Under the pieces are notes generated by a model. The model saw only the letters and a program-made list of their open reading frames with translations. It searched no databases and was not told the origin of the DNA. A stretch of DNA of 64,000 nucleotides from assembly GCA_964642855.1 (NCBI GenBank), contig CAZXSK010000011.1, forward strand, positions 10,448 to 74,447. Direction: 5' to 3'. Made by a program: the position numbers and the translations under genes. Positions within the stretch are counted from its first letter, which is position 1. Every line of letters starts with the position of its first letter. This DNA is from CAZXSK01 sp964642855 (lineage in GTDB: Bacteria; Planctomycetota; Phycisphaerae; SM23-33). Below, piece after piece: positions 25,961 to 35,201 of the stretch.

Positions 25961-26545
25961 ATGTCGGATGAACTGCGCACAGACTGCGAGCAGAAGGCGC
26001 CGGAGGCTTCCGAGCCCCAGGCCAGTCAGGACAAACTCGTGCCCGTCAGCGAGTCGATCAAGTACCGCCGCCGGGCCCAGCAAGCGGAAGGGGCCGCCGC
26101 AAAGCTCCAGCAGGAACTCGAAGATCTCCGCGGAGAACTGCAACAACGAGACGAGCAACTCGCACAGGCCGACGCCATGCGAGACGAAGCGTCCGGTCGC
26201 CTGCAGGCCTTGGAGAACGAGCGTCAGGCGGAACGGCTTCTTCTTGCGTCGGGCGCTACCGATACCGAGACGGCGCTGGTGCTACTCGGTCGGCGGCTGG
26301 ACCTGAGTGGTGAGTTCGAGCCGGACGAGCTTCATCGGGCCGTTGAGCAACTGCTGGTCGACAAGCCCAGCCTCTGCGGCCGTGCTGTCGGCGCTCTGCC
26401 GTCGGCGACGGCGTCTGCTTCCGCCCAGGCAGGCGGTCCTGCCATGCAGCTCACCCAGGCAGCCCAGCGTGCCTCGAAGACGGGCGACCGACGCGATGTA
26501 GCTGAGTACCTCCGTCTGCGGCGGAGGGCATCGGCCTCGACCTGA
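25961..26545 (+). CDS. Scaffolding-like coiled-coil head protein
   Basis: 194 residues, highly charged. A long coiled coil covers about 35-90 (AKLQQELEDLRGELQQRDEQLAQAD region) and the C-terminus is basic (RRRRASAST-like). Small size, coiled coil, basic tail and position between portal and major capsid genes are the features of phage scaffolding proteins, which organise capsid assembly and are then lost. Sequence similarity to a named family is not evident. Confidence 0.65.
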   Translation: MSDELRTDCEQKAPEASEPQASQDKLVPVSESIKYRRRAQQAEGAAAKLQQELEDLRGELQQRDEQLAQADAMRDEASGRLQALENERQAERLLLASGATDTETALVLLGRRLDLSGEFEPDELHRAVEQLLVDKPSLCGRAVGALPSATASASAQAGGPAMQLTQAAQRASKTGDRRDVAEYLRLRRRASAST

Positions 26546-26665
26546 CCCAGCAGGGCACGTCCTGAGCATTGCGCGGTGCGATGACTCAGCCCCCGGCAGC
26601 AGCCGGACGGAGGAACACAATACCACCCCGCGGGAACAAAAGCCCGCCAGAGACAGGAGAACACC

Positions 26666-27826
26666 ATGGCCTTTACGGGCAAAGCAACCTATGACGCCGG
26701 CAGCGCCCTGCCGGAAATCGCAGAAGACGTGGCCGACCTCGTGAGCATCGTCTCACCGTACGAGACCCCGCTGCTGGATCACTTCGGTGACCCGACCCGC
26801 CCGGCTACGAGCACCTACCACGAATGGATCGAAGACCAACTGCTGCCCAACAGCGACACCATCGACCAGACGTCGTGGTCCGATGCATCGGCCGACGCCA
26901 CGTTCGGCGTGGACCACGTGTCCTACTTCCGCGTGGGCGACCAGGTCCGGCCCAACGGCAGCAGCGAACTGCTGCTCGTGACGGCCGTCGATACCGCCAC
27001 TGACCAGGTCACCGTGGTGCGTGGCTACGGCGGTACCACGCCCGAGGATCTCACCGACGGCCAGACGCTGCACATTCTGGGCAATGCTGCCCTGGAAGGC
27101 GACGACGCTCCCGAGGCGCGGTTCTCTACCCGCGTGCGGAAGGGCAACTGGACGCAGATTTTCACCGCCGGCGTTCGCGTCAGTGGGTCCGACCTGGCCG
27201 TCAAGAAGCTTTCGGTGTCCGACGAGCTGGACTACCAGAAGCAGGAACGCCTGCGGGAACTGCTTCGCGATCTGGAGAGCACCGTCATCAACGGCGCCGC
27301 ACCGGAGAGCACGCCGCAAGGCTCATCGACCGTTCGTCGCACGATGCGCGGGATCATTCCCTCCATCAACACCAACGTGTTCCAGCCCGGCGTCGACAGC
27401 GTGCCCGGAGGCGGGGACCTGTCCGAATCGCAGCTGAACTACTGCCTGCGACGCATCTGGGAGCAGTCGTCCAGCCGCATCGACACGATTGTTGTCAACG
27501 GCTACCAGAAGCGACGGATCAACAGCTTCGTGCTTTCCTCCCGCAGCTTCGGGTCCGAGGACGAGCGGTTCGTGGACCTGGTGAACATCTACGAGAGTGA
27601 CTTCGGCGTCTGCCGGGTGATTCTCTGCCGATCGATGCCCGCAGACAGCGTCCTGCTGCTCGACAGCTCGCGTGTCAGCGTGCTGCCCCTGGCCGGGCGA
27701 AGCATGCAGTACAAGTCGCTGGCGTCGACCGGTGACTACGAATCCGGCGAAGTCCTCGGCGAGTACACCCTCGAGCTTCGCAACGAGAACGCCCACGGCC
27801 TGATCACCGGCCTGGACATCAACTGA
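26666..27826 (+). CDS. Major capsid protein, SU10/DUF5309-like
   Basis: 386 residues. The N-terminal region (VADLVSIVSPYETPLLDHFG) and following Y-H-E-W-I-E-D block are typical of DUF5309/SU10-type HK97-fold capsids. A beta-rich insertion (about 85-160, containing VTVVRGYGGTTPEDL) resembles an added surface domain. The middle helix (DYQKQERLRELLRDLESTVINGA) would be the spine helix. The gene has its own strong ribosome binding site (ACAGGAGAACACC) and a hairpin right after its stop. These suit high expression. Confidence 0.82.
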   Translation: MAFTGKATYDAGSALPEIAEDVADLVSIVSPYETPLLDHFGDPTRPATSTYHEWIEDQLLPNSDTIDQTSWSDASADATFGVDHVSYFRVGDQVRPNGSSELLLVTAVDTATDQVTVVRGYGGTTPEDLTDGQTLHILGNAALEGDDAPEARFSTRVRKGNWTQIFTAGVRVSGSDLAVKKLSVSDELDYQKQERLRELLRDLESTVINGAAPESTPQGSSTVRRTMRGIIPSINTNVFQPGVDSVPGGGDLSESQLNYCLRRIWEQSSSRIDTIVVNGYQKRRINSFVLSSRSFGSEDERFVDLVNIYESDFGVCRVILCRSMPADSVLLLDSSRVSVLPLAGRSMQYKSLASTGDYESGEVLGEYTLELRNENAHGLITGLDIN

Positions 27827-27841
27827 GGTCCCTGACCCGAC

Positions 27842-27870
27842 GTGCGCCCCGGAGCGTTTCCGGGGCGCAC
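27842..27870 (+). terminator. Stable hairpin after the capsid gene
   Basis: Twelve-base-pair perfect stem GTGCGCCCCGGA/TCCGGGGCGCAC with a 5-nt loop, 15 bp past the capsid stop. No T-tract follows, so it may stabilise the upstream mRNA or cause partial termination rather than act as a full terminator. Confidence 0.55.
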
Positions 27871-27898
27871 CGGGCGCTTGCATACGCGGAGTATCGAC

Positions 27899-28552
27899 AT
27901 GGAAACCTATTGCCAGGATCGCGACCTGTTGCGGCTGGAACCGACGCTGTTCCTCGCCGGCGGCGCCCCGGGACAGGAACTGACGCGTCACGACGGCGTC
28001 GACGTCAGCGGGACGACCCTTACCTGCAGCTCCGCCGACTTCACCGAGTCGGGTATTGCGCCAGGAATGGTCGTCACGCTGTACACCGACCATCCCGGAG
28101 AAGGCGTCGGGCTGGAGATCATCTCTATCGATGGCCCGACCCAGCTGACCGTTTCTGTACTTCGGCCCCGGACCGACCTGCCTGCCATCCCGCCCCAGCC
28201 ATGCACCGACGCATCGCTCCTCGTCCATACCTACCAAGCCCAGATCCAGGCGGTCAGCAGCAACCTGGGTGAGAAGCTCCGCACGCTGGCCGAAGCCGAA
28301 GGGGTCGACATATCAGACTTCGGTCCGTCGTGGCAACTCACGCATGCGGTCACCTGTGGCGTGCTGGCAGAGGTCTTCACCAGCCGCGCAGAACAGGGGC
28401 AGGTCGACGACACGACGTGGCTGAAAGTTCGCCACTACGGCGACGAATTCCGGCGGTCTCTCGTCCAGATCCGACTCACCGTGGACGCAAACGGTGATGG
28501 CATCGCCGAACGCACTCGTTCGCTGGGCAATGTCCGCCTCCGGAGGACGTAG
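27899..28552 (+). CDS. Putative head-tail connector protein
   Basis: 217 residues from ATG 27899; an earlier in-frame ATG lies inside the hairpin. The N-terminal half is beta-rich, with LTRHDGVDVSGTTLTCSSADFTESGIAPGMVV suggesting a small beta-barrel (broken into shorter motifs here for description: SGTTLTC, GIAPGMVV). The C-terminal half is helical and ends GDGIAERTRSLGNVRL. Position immediately after the capsid gene matches connector/adaptor proteins. No definite family was recognised. Confidence 0.5.
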   Translation: METYCQDRDLLRLEPTLFLAGGAPGQELTRHDGVDVSGTTLTCSSADFTESGIAPGMVVTLYTDHPGEGVGLEIISIDGPTQLTVSVLRPRTDLPAIPPQPCTDASLLVHTYQAQIQAVSSNLGEKLRTLAEAEGVDISDFGPSWQLTHAVTCGVLAEVFTSRAEQGQVDDTTWLKVRHYGDEFRRSLVQIRLTVDANGDGIAERTRSLGNVRLRRT

Positions 28553-28554
28553 TC

Positions 28555-28983
28555 ATGTCTGGCCTCTATGATCTGCTGGCCAATATCCTCGGGGTGCTCC
28601 GGAGTGTTCCTGACCTCCGCGCGGTCTCGCTGGCCGGTGAGCCGACCAGCCGAGAGGTGCCCCGTGCCTCGGTGGCTGTGCTCTCGCGCGAGACCTTCCC
28701 CCCGGATGACTCCGCGACGGGGATCTGGCATCGCACGACGATACGCATCGCGATCGTCACCAACGCGGGACGCACCGACGCGGGCCTCGCAAGACTCTCC
28801 GAACTCGCTGAAACCGTTGCCCAGGCTCTTCTCGGCGACCCGCACCGGGGCGGAACCTGCAGCGACCTGCCCGTCGGGAGGGCGACCGAGATCGAATGCT
28901 TCGAGACCCTCGACGTCGACGAGCCCGGACGCGTGGCCGTGACCCTGGTCGTTCGAACGCACAGCGAAAGCGAGGTGGCGTGA
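28555..28983 (+). CDS. Putative neck/tail-completion protein
   Basis: 142 residues. A small alpha/beta protein starting MSGLYDLLANILGVLRSVP. It starts 2 bp after the previous stop and overlaps the next gene by ATGA. Size, order and alternating strand/helix pattern fit tail-completion or terminator proteins of the neck. Identification is positional. Confidence 0.45.
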   Translation: MSGLYDLLANILGVLRSVPDLRAVSLAGEPTSREVPRASVAVLSRETFPPDDSATGIWHRTTIRIAIVTNAGRTDAGLARLSELAETVAQALLGDPHRGGTCSDLPVGRATEIECFETLDVDEPGRVAVTLVVRTHSESEVA

Positions 28984-29387
28984 TGGCCCGCTACAGCCGC
29001 ATCGAGTCCGTCCAGTTCGATGGCGTGGTGCTGCCCCTGCCGGTGTCGGTGAAGACCAACCGTTCGGCTGCCGTCGCGCCGCGGTGCGACGACACCCGTC
29101 TTCACGAGTCCAGCGTACAACTGCACGACGCTTGGGTAACGGCCGAGTTCACCTGCCGAGGCCTGGCCGTCGCCGACAGCCTGTCTCTCGGTCAACAGGG
29201 CGACTGCGTGATCGATCTTCGCGACGCTTCCGGCTCAGGAGGGAGACGGATGACGCTTCACTCCGCCGTCGTCGTGGACATCCGGACAAGCTGCGACCAG
29301 CGCCAACCGGCGGAGACCGTCGTGCGACTTCGCGCCCAGGCCGACGATGTTCACACCACCCCCTACCAGACGGAGGTGACGCCATGA
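28983..29387 (+). CDS. Small structural protein of the phage-like cluster
   Basis: 134 residues from ATG 28983 (overlaps the previous stop). Beta-rich, starting RYSRIESVQFDGVVLPLP, a pattern seen in tail-tube-like or baseplate wedge proteins, but I recognise no family. Overlaps the next gene by ATGA. Confidence 0.45.
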   Translation: MARYSRIESVQFDGVVLPLPVSVKTNRSAAVAPRCDDTRLHESSVQLHDAWVTAEFTCRGLAVADSLSLGQQGDCVIDLRDASGSGGRRMTLHSAVVVDIRTSCDQRQPAETVVRLRAQADDVHTTPYQTEVTP

Positions 29388-29749
29388 TCCTCTTCGACCA
29401 GCAGGACCTGTACTCGTCGGGGCCCGCGTCGCTCCAGCCGGACAGTTGGCAGCGGCAGACGGTCCGAAGGGGCTTCGCCGGCCAGGATGGCGAGTTGCTG
29501 CTCGACCTCGGCCGCCGGTCGCGCGCGATCGTCCAGACCGGCCGGTTGCAGGCCGACACAATCGACGCTCTCGATTCGCAGATCCAGGCTATCGAAGCCG
29601 CCGCCGATGGCGACGTCTGCACGTTGACCGGTCCACACGGCCGGGAATTCCCCAACACCATTCTCGAAGGGTTCTCGCTGCAGACGCCCGTTCGCACCGG
29701 CCGGGGGCTGTGGTGCGATTACCGCATCGAATACAGGCAACTGCGATGA
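29384..29749 (+). CDS. Small structural protein of the phage-like cluster
   Basis: 121 residues from ATG 29384. Contains GQDGELLLDLGRRSR and a compact C-terminal beta region ending WCDYRIEYRQLR. The pattern (short helix, Gln/Asp-rich linker, then strands) is reminiscent of phage tail or capsid-decoration proteins but no family was recognised. Coupled to both neighbours by 4-bp overlaps. Confidence 0.45.
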   Translation: MILFDQQDLYSSGPASLQPDSWQRQTVRRGFAGQDGELLLDLGRRSRAIVQTGRLQADTIDALDSQIQAIEAAADGDVCTLTGPHGREFPNTILEGFSLQTPVRTGRGLWCDYRIEYRQLR

Positions 29750-30480
29750 CGCCCGAACTGCACACCGACGATATCCGCCTCCTTTCGGCCACGCCGAACG
29801 GCAGCCCGCCGGGTTGGCTTTTTGAGTACGAGACCGGCCACGCCAGCCGCGCCCACCAGCTGTACGTCGACGGGCGCCTGGCAGACTGGGCCCAGCCGGG
29901 GGAGCCTCGCACGTTCTTCCTGCCCGACACATCCCGCGCCGCACGGATCACCGTTGTCGCCGTCGACGTTCCCTTCATGCGGCGAGACCTGTCCCGGTTG
30001 CTGCCGCCTTACGCAGCAGCGCCGACATGGACGAACGGGTACCTCCTGACGCGCGCCCCGACCCTTCGCGACGGCGACCAGGTCGCGATCCTCGCGCGAG
30101 AGCAAGGCAGCGACCCGTCGGCCGACACCGTCGTCGACCGACAGATCGCCTGGCCTGCAGATCGGCCTCGGTGGGCGTTCGGCGAGGACGCCTTCGGCCG
30201 GGGAGCATTTGGCTGGGGCGGCTCGCGGGCGCCCGGCATGGGCGAAGCGCACTTCGGCGCGGGTCCGTTCGGCTTCGACGAAGCCGGCCTGTCGCTCGTG
30301 GCGGATCTGCAGGAATCAGGCCGATACGTCCTGACCCCCGCCAGCCTGTCCATCGACGGCACGATCGTTCGCGCCGACCCGCAGACCGTGGACGTCGAGC
30401 TGCCGCCCCCGCCGGGGGGCTCTCTCTCCGTGACGGACTACGACTCCCAGACCCGAACCATCACCCTTTCCCTTTCCTGA
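29746..30480 (+). CDS. Structural protein with FG-rich repeat segment
   Basis: 244 residues. The N-terminal domain (about 10-75) is a beta-sandwich-like module with HQLYVDGRLADW and RITVVAVDV. A Phe-Gly-rich stretch at about 143-182 holds repeats such as AFGEDAFGRGAFGWGG and HFGAGPFGF. The C-terminal part (185-244) is another beta domain. Phe-Gly-rich segments occur in phage virion proteins as flexible linkers. I assign it as tail or baseplate by position only. Confidence 0.5.
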   Translation: MTPELHTDDIRLLSATPNGSPPGWLFEYETGHASRAHQLYVDGRLADWAQPGEPRTFFLPDTSRAARITVVAVDVPFMRRDLSRLLPPYAAAPTWTNGYLLTRAPTLRDGDQVAILAREQGSDPSADTVVDRQIAWPADRPRWAFGEDAFGRGAFGWGGSRAPGMGEAHFGAGPFGFDEAGLSLVADLQESGRYVLTPASLSIDGTIVRADPQTVDVELPPPPGGSLSVTDYDSQTRTITLSLS

Positions 30481-30488
30481 GGAACACC

Positions 30489-31322
30489 ATGACTGAACTC
30501 TACCCGACCGACGCCGACCTCAACGCCCTGTCCGGGGCCACCGATCCCGAGCAGGAAGTACTCTTCCTGCCCATTGGCGAGTCGCCGTATCACACGAGCT
30601 TCTACCGAATGCTCTACCGGCTGCTGGACGTCTCCCGCCGGGCCGGCGACCTGCGCGTGTACAAGGACGGAGATCTGACCTTCGGCGTCAGGCCAGGTCG
30701 CTGGATGAACGGCCAGGCCGAAGTCGTCTACGTCGGCAGCGAAGCCAATGCGCTGGCCAATAACCTCGACAATTACATCTACCTGCTGCCGGACGGGACG
30801 CTCACGACCAATACCACCGGCCTGCCCGATCCGGTCGACCAACCCCACCTGCCCCTCGCGAAGATCTCCACCAGCCTGGGCACCTACGCCCACGGCGACA
30901 TCACCGACCTGCGAGGCCGGGCGCTGTACCGCCCGTGCGGCGGGCTTGTCGGCGACCTGGAAGCCCAGGCCGTCTCCCTCATACCGACGCTGTCGATCAC
31001 CGCAGCCGCCGAAGTGTCCGACGTGCGAACCCTCTCGGTGCAGGTCTGCGACGCTGCCGGCTCGGACCAGGCTGGACGGTTCGTGATCCGCACCTGGTTG
31101 GCGGAGTCCGAGTTCGCCGCCCCGTCGGCGACGGGCAACAGCGTAGCCGTCTCGGCCGGGTCTGCACTTCGCCAGATCCAGGCCAATGCGGACTACGAGC
31201 TGATCAGCGACAGTTCCGGCCTGGTCTCGCTCGATGTCACCATCACCTCCACCGCCACCCGCTACCTCATGGCCGAGATCGACGGGAAGATCTACTCCAG
31301 CGGCCCGGTGGATTGGGCGTAG
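30489..31322 (+). CDS. Putative tail/baseplate structural protein
   Basis: 277 residues from ATG 30489 (GAGGAACACC upstream). The first ~60 residues are helical; the rest is beta-rich and repetitive, with SSGPVDWA at the end. The segment DGDLTFGVRPGRWMNGQ resembles receptor-facing or structural beta domains of phage tails. No catalytic motif seen. It follows the FG-rich gene by 8 bp. Confidence 0.45.
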   Translation: MTELYPTDADLNALSGATDPEQEVLFLPIGESPYHTSFYRMLYRLLDVSRRAGDLRVYKDGDLTFGVRPGRWMNGQAEVVYVGSEANALANNLDNYIYLLPDGTLTTNTTGLPDPVDQPHLPLAKISTSLGTYAHGDITDLRGRALYRPCGGLVGDLEAQAVSLIPTLSITAAAEVSDVRTLSVQVCDAAGSDQAGRFVIRTWLAESEFAAPSATGNSVAVSAGSALRQIQANADYELISDSSGLVSLDVTITSTATRYLMAEIDGKIYSSGPVDWA

Positions 31323-31347
31323 CCCCCGCTTCCGAAAGCGACTCAAC

Positions 31348-33468
31348 ATGACCATCTATCATCACATCGACAATTCTGTTCCGGACTTCGGTGAGTGGGA
31401 CTCCGTCACCGGCGCCTCCTCGGGGGTGTTGACCCAGACGCCGGATGCAAACTGGCCGGAGCAGCCCGGCATGGGCCTGCGGATCGACACGGCAGCGCAG
31501 GCAGTCGCCCACGCCGACAAGTCACTTGGGCTTACTCTTGCACCGGGCCAGCGGCTTACGTGGACCTTCTCGCTCAATGCACACGGAAGCATTTCACTGG
31601 CTGTGTTCGCTATTCTCACGGCGTCGGCGAGGACAGCCCTCTGCGTGCTGCAGGAGCTCGGAAACCAAGTCCGCTTCAGCGCAGCGAGGGATCCCGGTGG
31701 GTACGAGGACCTCGTCGCCGACGTGCACGTGGGATGCTGGCACCGGTTCTCGCTGAGTATCCGCAGAGCATCCGCGCCCGGGGTAGCAGACGGGGAAGTC
31801 ACGCTCTGGCAGGACGGCGTCGTTCGGGATCATGCGAGCATCGAGAACTACAACAGCACGAGCGGGCTTCTTGCGCTGACGTGCGGCAATCTCGTGGCCG
31901 TCACCGCAGCAACGGAACTCGACATCGACGACCTGGTCTTTTCCGATGACCGGCCATCGCCCGGGTCTTCTTCCACAGACATCAGCGCCCCATCGACCTA
32001 CGGCACCATCCTGCTTATTCCCGATTCCGAGCAAGGCTACCTCTTCGGCGAACAGTGCGCACAGATCGCAGGCGTTCCGCGGGCGAACATCCTTCATCTC
32101 CCGGGGCTGTCGACCTCGGAGCAGCTTGCCTCCTACAGCGACTTCCAGCAGCAGGTCGAAACGCCACTGGCGGAGTTCTTCAGCAACTGGCCCGACCTCG
32201 CCGACCGCTGCTGCTGTTTCCTGCTCGGACCGGGCGTGCCCGGGTCTTTTCTGCACGAAGGGGTCGCCCACTCCACCGCTTCACGATTGATGCGCTTTGG
32301 CCAGCCGTTTGTCGGAAGCGTCGCGAACCCGCTGATCTGCTTGCCTCTCGGGCGTCTCGACCCCGCGACGCTTCGATCGCACGGGATCCATCTCGCCGCC
32401 CGGATCGACGGGCCCACCTTCAGCGAAGCGTGCGATCTTCTCCACCGAGGGGTGGACTGCACGTCCGATGCGATCCCGCAGGACAACCGCTTCTGCTGCG
32501 ACGATGGAGACGTTCGCGCGTCCCTGGCCGCCCAGGCGCTCCGACTTGACGCGGACCCACTGGACCTCCTTGAAAACGACGCGATCACCTGGACGCAGAC
32601 CGACCCATCGGGCTGGGGAGAAGGCGGCGCCCGCGCCCTGTTCGCCGATCTCCGGGCTGGCTCGCTGACCGCGCTGCGAACGACCTCCGACGCCGTCAGC
32701 GATGCGATCCACACGCGCGGATACGCAGCGGGGGTCGGATCCGTCGGAGCTGCCCTTGCACTCGACCCCCACCGATTCCTGACGATGTTGCATCTCGGGG
32801 CAACCCTTGCGGAAGCGGCGGCTGTTTCCTCGCCGACGCTCGATGACGGACTGGTGCTGGCGGGGTATCCGATGGCGACGCCGCAACTTCCCCGAGGCGG
32901 GGCGACGATCTACCGCGGCAGGGGGTCGATCCGCCAGGTCGATTGGTCCCAGCCTGTGGCCTATCTGCGGGAGGGCCAGACGCAGGTCACGCTGCCCAAC
33001 CCGCTGGATGGCGCCGGCGACCACGTCCTTGCCGCCCGCCGCGTGTCGCAGGCCGGCCTGGAGGAGCAAAGCACCCACGTTGTCGCCATCGCCCGCATCG
33101 ACGAAGACGGCCAGTTGCTTCCGCCACCGTTGCCCGTGCCGGCCGACCTGTCGTTCACCCCGCTTTCCGCAACGTCGGGGCTTTTGCACTGGACGAACCA
33201 GTCGGAGCCGGGCTTCGCCTTGCCGGACGAATACCAGGTTCTGGCAGCCAATCGGGCGGACTCGCTGGCCGGCAGCGACCCTGTACTCACCGTACCCGGT
33301 TCCGAGAGCGCCCCCTTCCTGGTGGCTGAGCTGGACCCGCTGCCAGAAGGTCCCTGGCTTGCGGTCCGTGCCGTCGCCCAAGGCCGAGCCGGGCGTCTCA
33401 GCAAGCCGCTGCGAATCCAGGCCAATCCGACACTGCCCGCACCTGCAAGCCTTGGAGGTCCCTCATGA
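31348..33468 (+). CDS. Large tail-like protein with concanavalin-like, TIGR03790-like and fibronectin-like regions
   Basis: 706 residues from ATG 31348. Residues ~15-200 look like a lectin-type beta-sandwich (typical ELDIDDLVFSDD end). Residues ~214-390 resemble TIGR03790: GTILLIPDSEQGYLFGEQCAQ-type start, GVPRANILHLPG, FLLGPGVPGSF, and HLAARIDGPTFSEACDLL matching the conserved RLDGPT motif. Residues ~595-700 form a fibronectin type III-like module before a proline-rich end. TIGR03790 is an uncharacterised family known mainly from genomes with exosortase/PEP-CTERM. Its presence inside a phage-like structural run is odd. The stop overlaps the next start by ATGA. Confidence 0.6.
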   Translation: MTIYHHIDNSVPDFGEWDSVTGASSGVLTQTPDANWPEQPGMGLRIDTAAQAVAHADKSLGLTLAPGQRLTWTFSLNAHGSISLAVFAILTASARTALCVLQELGNQVRFSAARDPGGYEDLVADVHVGCWHRFSLSIRRASAPGVADGEVTLWQDGVVRDHASIENYNSTSGLLALTCGNLVAVTAATELDIDDLVFSDDRPSPGSSSTDISAPSTYGTILLIPDSEQGYLFGEQCAQIAGVPRANILHLPGLSTSEQLASYSDFQQQVETPLAEFFSNWPDLADRCCCFLLGPGVPGSFLHEGVAHSTASRLMRFGQPFVGSVANPLICLPLGRLDPATLRSHGIHLAARIDGPTFSEACDLLHRGVDCTSDAIPQDNRFCCDDGDVRASLAAQALRLDADPLDLLENDAITWTQTDPSGWGEGGARALFADLRAGSLTALRTTSDAVSDAIHTRGYAAGVGSVGAALALDPHRFLTMLHLGATLAEAAAVSSPTLDDGLVLAGYPMATPQLPRGGATIYRGRGSIRQVDWSQPVAYLREGQTQVTLPNPLDGAGDHVLAARRVSQAGLEEQSTHVVAIARIDEDGQLLPPPLPVPADLSFTPLSATSGLLHWTNQSEPGFALPDEYQVLAANRADSLAGSDPVLTVPGSESAPFLVAELDPLPEGPWLAVRAVAQGRAGRLSKPLRIQANPTLPAPASLGGPS

Positions 33469-35201
33469 GCTGCACCTGGACGCTGCCGAAGATCCCGATC
33501 ACCGCGACGGTCCTTCGTCCGCTTCCGCCGCGTATCCTCGTGGCTGGCCGCAGGCGATATGACCTGCAGGCACTCGGATGGCGGGTCGAAGGCCCCCCGC
33601 TGTTCGGACAGGCCGAGATCGTTCTGCGTTCGCCGCTGGCTGCCGGCCGAGACGTCCGGCTGGAGCAGGCGCACCGGTTGCCGGCAATCGGGGAAGAAGT
33701 CGTCCTGCTTCCGGGCGATCGGCAGGACTCGTGGCGCTTCCCCGGCATCGTTGTCGAGCACCGAACCGGTATCGACGACGGCGAGCGATTGGTCGCCGTG
33801 CTCAAGCATCGCCTGGGTGTGCTGCTGGACATTCATGCGATCGGCCGATGGGTTCAGACTCCCGCCGGCCCGGTCGACCGATCGGACCTGCCTCTGCACT
33901 TCAACACCGGCCCGGAGACACTTGCCACCCCGGACGTCCACGAGACCTCGTCAGGCAGAGTGACTCGAAGGTTCACCTCCGCCCCTGAAGGTACGCGATG
34001 GACATTCGCCGATGCACTGTCCTACGTGATCGCTGTCTTCGTGCCCGAATCGGTCGACGTGCCTTCCCGCGAAGAACTGCTCGACCTCTGTGGCCGGCGC
34101 GAACTCCTGCCTGCCCGCTTTGAGGGGCGGGGTCTCTGCAGCGTGCTGGAAGAACTCTCCGCAAGGGCGGGTTTGGTCCTCCGTGGTTCACGAAGCGGCC
34201 GCGGCCTGGTGATTCACAAGGCCGGCGAAGGCCGAACGCGCCAGGTTCGGCTGCAGGCTCCCGGGGGCGACTTTCACCCCTCCACGACCAACCTGTGGAA
34301 GGCGGAGATCGTCACGCGCACCCGCCCTCGAAAGCCCGGCGTATTGGCCATCGGGCAGAAGAAGCGATTCGAAGTGACCCTGCAACTCCAGCCCGGATGG
34401 GATCCGTTGGACGAGACCTCGCGATGGCGCGATACGTCGCGGGAACTCGCCTCGCCCGGCGCCCGGCTGGAGTCTGTGTACAGGCGATGGGTGCTCAACG
34501 AGCACGGAGCGTACAGTCGGCCTCCGCTGGCTCTCGATGCGACTGACCTGTCGACGATCTCAGCGGAGGACTTCCAGGAGGTCAAGGCCAGGCGATGGCT
34601 TCCGTGCATCTCGTGCGATGCGCTGGGACGGTCGCTCGGGGTCGTCGTCGAGGTCAGCACCGATGGCGGTTCGACCTACGCCCCCTGGCCGGGACGCGTG
34701 CGCGTGTCCCGCGAGCAATGCGCCATCTTCCTGGACGATCCGTCGCTGCCCGCCGACTACTTCGCCGCGGCCGTCGAAGGGCTCGTCCGGGTCCGTGTCA
34801 CCGGCTGCCTGGAAGGCGACCTGCCGCTGATCTGGCACGAGCCCGGCCGGGACGGCGACGGAGTCGAAATCCTGCGTGACCAGGAGGCGCGTTGGGCTGC
34901 GGTGCATTCCAGCAGCATCTTCTCCGGCGAGGGCGCCGTCGGGCCGACAGATCAGGCCGATGACACCGGGCGACTGCAGGATCTGGCCGCGGCCTGTGTT
35001 GCCGATCAAAGCGAACGGTCCCGTTCGTCCTTGACCCTCGGCTGGGTCGACGGCGGTTACCACGTCGGCGACATCATCGAACGTGTCGAGGGCAGATCCC
35101 TCGACCTGCCCTCGGCACGCGGAGCCGGCGGGCGGATCGTCGGCGTCCGTCACGTGTGCGGCGACACCCAGACCACCACCCTCATCGTGGAGCAAGCATG
35201 A
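33465..35201 (+). CDS. Putative tail/baseplate hub-like protein
   Basis: 578 residues. An N-terminal beta region (1-160) contains VLLPGDRQDSWRFPGIVVEHR, followed by a mixed alpha/beta part with the helix VLEELSARAGLVLRG near 230 and a beta C-terminus with GYHVGDIIERVEG near 535, a phrase often seen in phage baseplate hub proteins. The order after the large tail gene fits a hub or tail-tip component. No named family was recognised. Overlaps both neighbours by 4 bp. Confidence 0.5.
   Translation: MSCTWTLPKIPITATVLRPLPPRILVAGRRRYDLQALGWRVEGPPLFGQAEIVLRSPLAAGRDVRLEQAHRLPAIGEEVVLLPGDRQDSWRFPGIVVEHRTGIDDGERLVAVLKHRLGVLLDIHAIGRWVQTPAGPVDRSDLPLHFNTGPETLATPDVHETSSGRVTRRFTSAPEGTRWTFADALSYVIAVFVPESVDVPSREELLDLCGRRELLPARFEGRGLCSVLEELSARAGLVLRGSRSGRGLVIHKAGEGRTRQVRLQAPGGDFHPSTTNLWKAEIVTRTRPRKPGVLAIGQKKRFEVTLQLQPGWDPLDETSRWRDTSRELASPGARLESVYRRWVLNEHGAYSRPPLALDATDLSTISAEDFQEVKARRWLPCISCDALGRSLGVVVEVSTDGGSTYAPWPGRVRVSREQCAIFLDDPSLPADYFAAAVEGLVRVRVTGCLEGDLPLIWHEPGRDGDGVEILRDQEARWAAVHSSSIFSGEGAVGPTDQADDTGRLQDLAAACVADQSERSRSSLTLGWVDGGYHVGDIIERVEGRSLDLPSARGAGGRIVGVRHVCGDTQTTTLIVEQA

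Noticed and set aside
26580..26690. Small ORF between scaffold-like and capsid genes
   Set aside because: Pro/Gly-rich product with no ribosome binding site, and it runs out of frame into the capsid gene.
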